Positions 60,804 to 64,000 of a DNA stretch of 64,000 nt are shown in pieces; positions within the stretch are counted from its first letter, which is position 1; each line of letters begins with the position of its first letter. A program made the position numbers and the translations under genes. Location of the stretch: NCBI RefSeq assembly GCF_001625215.2, contig NC_030384.2, positions 44,054,390 to 44,118,389 on the forward strand. The letters run 5' to 3'. This DNA is from Daucus carota subsp. sativus. Its lineage: Eukaryota; Streptophyta; Magnoliopsida; Apiales; Apiaceae. The notes below the pieces were generated by a model. It was not told the DNA's origin. It was given only the letters and a program-made list of their open reading frames with translations, and ran no database searches.

Positions 60804-62453
60804 ATGAAGAGTCCTCCATCCTCTTCAGCACTTTCACTTTTCTGCATTCTTTTTGCTATAACCATCTCACCTTCTACTGCAATAATAAGCATCCAGTCTT
60901 CTTCTGCATGGATTGATCTTCCTAATCCTTCTGGCTTTGTAACATGCGTCAAATCCATGTCCAAATATGTTTATACACCTTCTAATTCTTCATACAATGA
61001 CATTTATGCCTTTTCCGCTCGAAACCCTCGTTTCCTAATGCCAGATGCAAATCGTCTTCTTCCTGCTGTAATTGTCACTCCTGGAGCCGAATCAGAAGTC
61101 CAAACTGTGGTGATCTGTGCGAGAAGAAATGACATGCAGATTCGGACAAGAAGCGGAGGCCATGATTTCGAAGGCCTTTCTTACAGTAGCACATACACTC
61201 GTCCTTTTGTCTTGCTTGACATGATCAACCTTAAATCGGTTATTGCTGACCCCGTGACCAAAACCGCAGTGGTGCAAGCAGGGGCAACTCTGGGCGAGGT
61301 CTACTACTGGATCTATCGAGCAAGTGGACTGCTCGGCTTTCCTGCCGGGGTTTGGTCCACGGTTGGAGCAACTGGACTCATTTGTGGTGGAGGGTATGGT
61401 CCATTGAGACGAAAGTATGGTTTTGCGGCTGATAACGTAATTGATGCCCGCATAGTCGATGTTAATGGAAATATTCTCGACCGAAAAGCTATGGGCGAAG
61501 ATCTTTTTTGGGCGATTCGAGGTGGTAGTTGTTCTAGCTTCGGTGTCATTTTGACCTGGAAGCTAAACCTGGTTGATATCCCCCCAAAAGTGACCATTTT
61601 CACAGTGCTTCGAGAGGATCGCCAGACTGAAATCATGTATCCATTTCAAACCATTGCTCCGGTTCTTCCAATTGAAGTGGACATCAGGTGCCGTATAAGT
61701 ACAGTCGTCAACTTTAATACGAGTACACGACCAGACGGTTTAGCAATTCAACTAGGCTTTACGGGTGCATACCTCGGTTCAGCTGATGACTTATTCACCA
61801 TATTTAGCACCAGGCTCCCCGAAATAGGTTTCCTTAGATCAGACCTTGTGGAAGTTCCTTGGATCGAGGCTCTCATGCAATCCTCATTTTTCCCGTTATT
61901 CTCCTCCAACTACACTCCCGAGGATTTCCTCAACCGATCATTTTTAGCTGATATTCCTACCAAAGCAAAGTCCGACTTTGTAAGATCACCACTGTCCGTG
62001 CCAGCAATAAATGGCTTATGGGACAAGCTTCTTGAGGTTGGAGCAGGGGAGACAACAGTTATCTTCACACCATATGGAGGAGTTCTGGACAATTATCCAG
62101 AATCAACCATTCCATTTCCCAATAGAGCTGGAACATTGTTCATGATTTACGCGAGGGTTCTGTGGGTTGGAAACACTACACAAAAGTTGGAATGGATTCG
62201 CAGCTTACACGATTACTTGACACCATATGTTTCAAGCAACCCTCGAAGAGCCTATTATAACTACGATGATCTTGATTTGGGTGCAAACCCTTCTACCGGA
62301 ATCATCAGCAACATCGCTGCACGTCGTTGGGGGAGCTCGTACTTTAATCAGAACTTCAACAGGTTGATTGCAATAAAAACACTGGTTGATCCACTCAACT
62401 TCTTCAGACACGAGCAGACAGTCCCTCCATTTTCACTCATACAAGACATGTGA
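60804..62453 (+). CDS. BBE-like FAD-linked oxidase D
   Basis: Intronless, 549 aa, intact. Signal peptide at about residues 1-26 followed by a 15-residue Ser-rich insert absent from copies B and C. Disulfide Cys48/Cys105, FAD-attaching His120 (RSGGHDFEG), catalytic-type Tyr198. The second flavin-linking Cys position is Trp184 (AGVWSTV). The usual VGVGG is VGATG, and the usual SGGGYG Ser is Cys194 (LICGGGYG). The helper KxQ motif reads Met/Tyr (FMIYARVLW). C-terminal RAYYNYDDLDLG and FFRHEQTVPP are conserved. BBE-D keeps the substrate-domain loop (KSDFVRSPL) that B lacks. A strong TATA box lies 60 nt upstream. Its 3' end and flank have a relic twin at 50145-50376. Secreted or vacuolar oxidase; substrate unknown. 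It is more distant from B and C than they are from each other. Confidence 0.94.
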   Translation: MKSPPSSSALSLFCILFAITISPSTAIISIQSSSAWIDLPNPSGFVTCVKSMSKYVYTPSNSSYNDIYAFSARNPRFLMPDANRLLPAVIVTPGAESEVQTVVICARRNDMQIRTRSGGHDFEGLSYSSTYTRPFVLLDMINLKSVIADPVTKTAVVQAGATLGEVYYWIYRASGLLGFPAGVWSTVGATGLICGGGYGPLRRKYGFAADNVIDARIVDVNGNILDRKAMGEDLFWAIRGGSCSSFGVILTWKLNLVDIPPKVTIFTVLREDRQTEIMYPFQTIAPVLPIEVDIRCRISTVVNFNTSTRPDGLAIQLGFTGAYLGSADDLFTIFSTRLPEIGFLRSDLVEVPWIEALMQSSFFPLFSSNYTPEDFLNRSFLADIPTKAKSDFVRSPLSVPAINGLWDKLLEVGAGETTVIFTPYGGVLDNYPESTIPFPNRAGTLFMIYARVLWVGNTTQKLEWIRSLHDYLTPYVSSNPRRAYYNYDDLDLGANPSTGIISNIAARRWGSSYFNQNFNRLIAIKTLVDPLNFFRHEQTVPPFSLIQDM

Positions 62454-63332
62454 TCGAGTCAACTCATTTTCGTCATTTGCTTGCTTGTGTTGAATCTCAA
62501 AATAATAAATTGTACTGGCTAGCTACTGGGTGCATGTCTAGCTAGATCGTGTATATCTTATTGTGCCGGATCTTTATGTTACAGTTAATGATCCATCGCT
62601 TTTTATCCTGGCAAATTACCATCAAATTCCAATAATGTGATTTCTCATTTCCTCAAAGCTGTATGCGCAACCCTAATTTAAATTTTGGCACACCCATAGG
62701 CCATGGCTAAGTTTTCGGATCCAAACTTTTTGCACACGCAAATTATTGCACCATGTTCTCTACTATTCTACCAATGTATAATTACAACTTCTTCTTCACT
62801 TGCCACCCACTTTCAGCATCACATTTATTATTCCTCACCATATCACGGTCTAGATATGAAATTAAAAGCAATGTCAACGAATCCCTGCGATAAGGTTCGT
62901 TTACCTGCTCTACTTAAAAGAAATGGATTTTCTTGTCGCTACTAATGTGATTCCTGCACGGCAATGAAATAATGCAGTATTAATTCCAGTTTTCGTTGGG
63001 TTAGCTACTGCATGTGTTTCAGCTTTTATATTGCTACTACCATAAACTATTGCACAGCTTTTCTACATTCACTATTCACATCAATGTCTAGCCGGCGGAA
63101 ATTCAGTATACTCTTTCGCAAGATCAGTTAATTCAAAGAGATAGCAATCTTATTGAAGAGCAACTAGTCTGATAAAAAGTATAGTTTTATAATTTGTTTT
63201 AATAAAATTTAATTATTATATTTTTTCGCTAATAAGTAATTTAAAATAATATATAAAACTATAATAATAAGTAAAATTATACTTTATATGAGTTTCAAAA
63301 TATGTGTCGAGCCTCATTTATAGAACCTAGAA
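62454..63332. other. BBE-D 3' flank and intergenic region
   Basis: The 3' untranslated region includes ataataaattgtact near 62501. A plus-strand frame at 62703-62945 has no recognisable content. A diverged repeat at 62879-63055 pairs with 60001-60180. Confidence 0.5.
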
Positions 63333-64000
63333 GTAGGGCTGTAAATCGATACGGACTATCCGGTGTCTCGGCTCATATTTGGCTCGAAAATATGATACAT
63401 GTTTCATATCCGTTTTGAAAACGATCCAAATCTGACAAAAAAAATTAAGCTCATATAATATATGATCTCGGATACGAGCACACATATACCCGCTCAGATT
63501 CGGTCTCATATAATTTTTCATAATATGATCCTACCCGAATAACCGAATATGATCCACAGTTCATATTTGATTCAAACTCATATACATATTATATTTTAAC
63601 ACCATCGTATTTGCAAGTAAATAGTCATCATTTTATAAAATTGGAACATCTTATTTAAGTTTATATCTTCATAAAATATGATTTTATTTATGTGATCATA
63701 GTTATTATCTTCATATATATTTAATAAATGATATATACCAAAATATAACTATACGTTTTAATTTAAAATAATTATACTTTATAATATTATGTTTACTTAG
63801 ACTAAATGATAATTATTTGAACAACTAAAATAATAATGATATTTGATGTCAGTGGATCATATCTGGCTCATGTTCGATGGATCATAAACTACCTGGTTAA
63901 AAAATAAAAAATACGATACTGGATAATATCCGGTTCATATTCGATGGATCATAAAATACCCGGTTAAAAAATTAAAAATATGATACTAGATCATATCCGG
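63333..64000. mobile_element. Possible hAT-like element, cut by the window edge
   Basis: Begins tagggctgtaaatcgatacg, which resembles hAT ends, and carries many 'gatac/atatccgg/ggctcatat' subterminal-type words. At 63846-64000 a roughly 70-bp unit (ggatcat..acc.ggttaaaaaa.taaaaaatacgatact) is tandemly repeated. The other end and any target duplication lie outside the window. Confidence 0.35.

Noticed and set aside
62703-62945. 80-residue plus-strand protein after BBE-D
   Set aside because: No recognisable motif, and it overlaps a diverged non-coding repeat shared with 60001-60180.
63327-63521. 64-residue minus-strand frame
   Set aside because: Lies in the repetitive, probably hAT-like sequence at the window edge.
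1-64000. CRISPR arrays, bacterial operons or an integrated virus
   Set aside because: Genes are intron-split plant genes; no spaced identical repeats and no viral or retroelement polymerase frames were seen.

Overview
This is plant nuclear DNA: AT-rich, with intron-split genes, chloroplast transit and secretory signal peptides, and dense non-autonomous transposons (hAT, Mutator, Tourist, Stowaway, Helitron, a tRNA-derived SINE). The protein set (cystathionine beta-lyase, BLADE-ON-PETIOLE, an RPB6 piece, berberine-bridge-enzyme-like oxidases) fits a eudicot. The style suggests an asterid, but I cannot name a species from sequence alone.

Layout: 1.1-3.8 kb (-), a strictosidine-synthase-like gene in three exons with a Tourist-type MITE in intron 1. 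5.7-13.0 kb (-), a 13-exon plastid cystathionine beta-lyase (465 aa after splicing) whose introns hold a complete small Helitron, MITEs and a C29 tract. 14.1-15.8 kb (-), an intronless BBE-like FAD oxidase (BBE-A). 17.2-18.0 kb (+), a glutaredoxin-like protein with four C-terminal CxxC pairs. 18-28.7 kb, gene-poor, with a SINE, a Mutator-type and a hAT-type element. 28.7-30.9 kb (-), a BLADE-ON-PETIOLE/NPR-like co-regulator in two exons. 31-40 kb, MITE-rich with no convincing gene. 41.9-42.4 kb (+), a broken, incomplete RPB6 copy. 45.2-50.4 and 60.8-62.5 kb (+), a BBE-like array: BBE-B (intact), BBE-C (one-base frameshift), a relic 3' end, and BBE-D (intact). 51.6-53.6 kb (+), a chain of exons with consistent phases that I do not recognise; its last exon is duplicated 1.84 kb downstream.

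Functionally the housekeeping and developmental genes (methionine synthesis, organ-boundary regulation) are unrelated neighbours. The theme is local birth and death of secreted flavin oxidases. All copies keep the FAD-binding His, but each has lost the second flavin-linking Cys, and they differ at the catalytic Tyr and its helper residues. BBE-A and the B/C/D group look like separate lineages. The nearby strictosidine-synthase-like gene makes a specialised-metabolism cluster tempting, but the evidence for one is weak.
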